From an uncultured Collinsella sp. (lineage in GTDB: Bacteria; Actinomycetota; Coriobacteriia; Coriobacteriales; Coriobacteriaceae): DNA of 32,823 bases. The position numbers and the translations under genes were made by a program. Location: the NCBI GenBank assembly GCA_900545995.1, contig URBM01000006.1, positions 1 through 32,823 on the forward strand, read 5' to 3'. Positions 32,316 through 32,823 of the stretch are shown piece after piece; position 1 is the stretch's first letter, and every line of letters starts with the position of its first letter. Below the pieces are notes generated by a model. That model saw only the letters and a program-made list of their open reading frames with translations, had not been told where the DNA came from and did no database searches.

Positions 32316-32349
32316 CAAGAAAAAAGCCCCGAGGCAACGCCTCAGGGCT
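32316..32349 (-). terminator. Terminator of the tRNA cluster
   Basis: AGCCC-C-GAGGC (32325-32335) and GCCTC-A-GGGCT (32339-32349) pair around a 3-base loop with one C/A mismatch; on the minus strand TTTTTCTTG follows. It is about 15 bases past the last tRNA. Confidence 0.88.
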
Positions 32350-32363
32350 CTTCACAGTTTTGA

Positions 32364-32440
32364 TGGTGGACCTGACAAGATTCGAACTTGTGACCTCCCG
32401 GTTATCAGCCGGACGCTCTAACCAACTGAGCTACAGGTCC
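32364..32440 (-). tRNA. tRNA-Ile (anticodon GAT), copy 1
   Basis: A 77-base tRNA with encoded CCA; acceptor GGACCTG/CAGGTCC, D-arm AGCTCAGTTGG, anticodon loop CTGATAA (anticodon GAT), TPsiC arm CAAGTTCGAATCTTG. Identical in body to the copy at 32588-32664. Confidence 0.97.
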
Positions 32441-32444
32441 ATCA

Positions 32445-32520
32445 TGGTGGAGGTTAGGGGGATCGAACCCCTGACCTCAGGCTTGCAAAGCCCGCGCTCT
32501 CCCAGCTGAGCTAAACCCCC
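32445..32520 (-). tRNA. tRNA-Ala (anticodon TGC)
   Basis: A 76-base tRNA with encoded CCA; acceptor GGGGGTT/AACCTCC with one wobble, D-arm AGCTCAGCTGGGAGAGC, anticodon loop TTTGCAA (anticodon TGC), TPsiC arm AGGGGTTCGATCCCCCT. It lies four bases upstream of tRNA-Ile copy 1, so both share a transcript. Confidence 0.97.
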
Positions 32521-32531
32521 ACGGAGACAGT

Positions 32532-32576
32532 AATAAACACCCCAGCGGCGACTCGGCTCTCGCTGGGGTGTTTATT
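32532..32576 (-). terminator. Hairpin between tRNA-Ile copy 2 and tRNA-Ala
   Basis: Perfect 16-bp stem AATAAACACCCCAGCG / CGCTGGGGTGTTTATT with a 13-base loop. The U-rich end is part of the stem on the minus strand (GTGTTTATTACTG), so it probably terminates or attenuates after tRNA-Ile copy 2. Confidence 0.75.
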
Positions 32577-32587
32577 GCGAAAGAAAG

Positions 32588-32664
32588 TGGTGGACCTGAC
32601 AAGATTCGAACTTGTGACCTCCCGGTTATCAGCCGGACGCTCTAACCAACTGAGCTACAGGTCC
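32588..32664 (-). tRNA. tRNA-Ile (anticodon GAT), copy 2
   Basis: A 77-base copy with the same body, anticodon GAT and CCA as the 32364-32440 gene. It is the first tRNA of the leftward set and directly downstream of a good promoter. Confidence 0.97.
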
Positions 32665-32678
32665 ATCGCGCAAGGGAT

Positions 32679-32708
32679 ATATTAGACGAGTCGTTACGCG
32701 CGCGTCAA
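32679..32708 (-). promoter_or_regulatory. Promoter of the Ile-Ala-Ile tRNA cluster
   Basis: On the minus strand -35 TTGACG (32708..32703), an 18-base spacer and -10 TAATAT (32684..32679), 14 bases before the first tRNA base. Confidence 0.75.
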
Positions 32709-32769
32709 CAACTTTTTTGAAAATCTTTGAGGGGTGTCGGCCCCGGCTGCCCGGCGGCATGCGAAGTCG

Positions 32770-32818
32770 CCTGCTCGGACAGTCCTGCTCGCACGGAGAG
32801 CACATTAAGTGCTCTCCG
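32770..32818. repeat. Direct repeat and hairpin at the window end
   Basis: CCTGCTCG occurs twice (32770-32777 and 32784-32791), then CGGAGAGCAC (32794-32803) faces GTGCTCTCCG (32809-32818) as a perfect 10-bp stem with loop ATTAA. The window stops five bases later, which fits a contig broken in a repeated sequence. The 32709-32769 stretch is GC-rich with no gene seen. Confidence 0.6.
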
Positions 32819-32823
32819 GCTCG

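Overview
The window is one end of a draft-assembly contig from a high-GC Gram-positive bacterium, most likely a gut Coriobacteriia member close to Collinsella. That placement is inferred from the character of the proteins (a class B sortase, mannose-family PTS, a DUF559-like nuclease protein, an extended CarA) and from the high GC of the housekeeping genes; no rRNA is present to confirm it. Bases 1-48 are not biological: they are an Illumina Nextera P5/i5/transposon-end adapter joined to a truncated purF. The other end stops inside a palindromic repeat, a common place for short-read contigs to break.

Layout. 49-4049: purF (cut), a divergent PF06541-type membrane protein, then a leftward purE - sortase B - MoaE-like run. 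4203-9420: a block that looks lower in GC and accessory, with a RelE/Phd-type toxin-antitoxin pair, an HSL-type esterase divergent from a GntR/UTRA regulator, and a mannose-family PTS EIIB-EIIC-EIID operon without EIIA, headed by a perfect 34-bp palindrome. 9421-9892: an intergenic stretch with three strong inverted repeats, the largest (141 bp) reaching over the carB stop codon. 9877-14632: carA-carB. 14839-17596: an ABC exporter and an unknown single-pass membrane protein. 17781-24604: Nudix hydrolase, purD, purA, dnaB and the rplI-rpsR-ssb-rpsF cluster, all leftward. 25109-25338: two tRNA-Ser genes. 25409-26679: a PD-(D/E)XK-like nuclease gene bracketed by two near-identical 80-bp hairpin repeats in opposite orientation. 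26811-28752: a TRIC/UPF0126 membrane protein and a secreted bactofilin-like protein. 28881-32204: a leftward run of DUF151 - small membrane protein - unknown - typA. 32364-32664: tRNA-Ile, tRNA-Ala, tRNA-Ile.

The core theme is nucleotide metabolism: purF, purE, purD and purA for purines, carAB for carbamoyl phosphate, next to replication and translation genes. The accessory theme is sugar uptake with a matching regulator and esterase. The most unusual unit is the nuclease gene between inverted hairpin repeats; the sequence shows its repeat-gene-repeat structure plainly, but whether it moves or defends is not shown by sequence alone. Several start sites were chosen shorter than the longest open frame because a Shine-Dalgarno (SD) sequence lies in front of the internal start.
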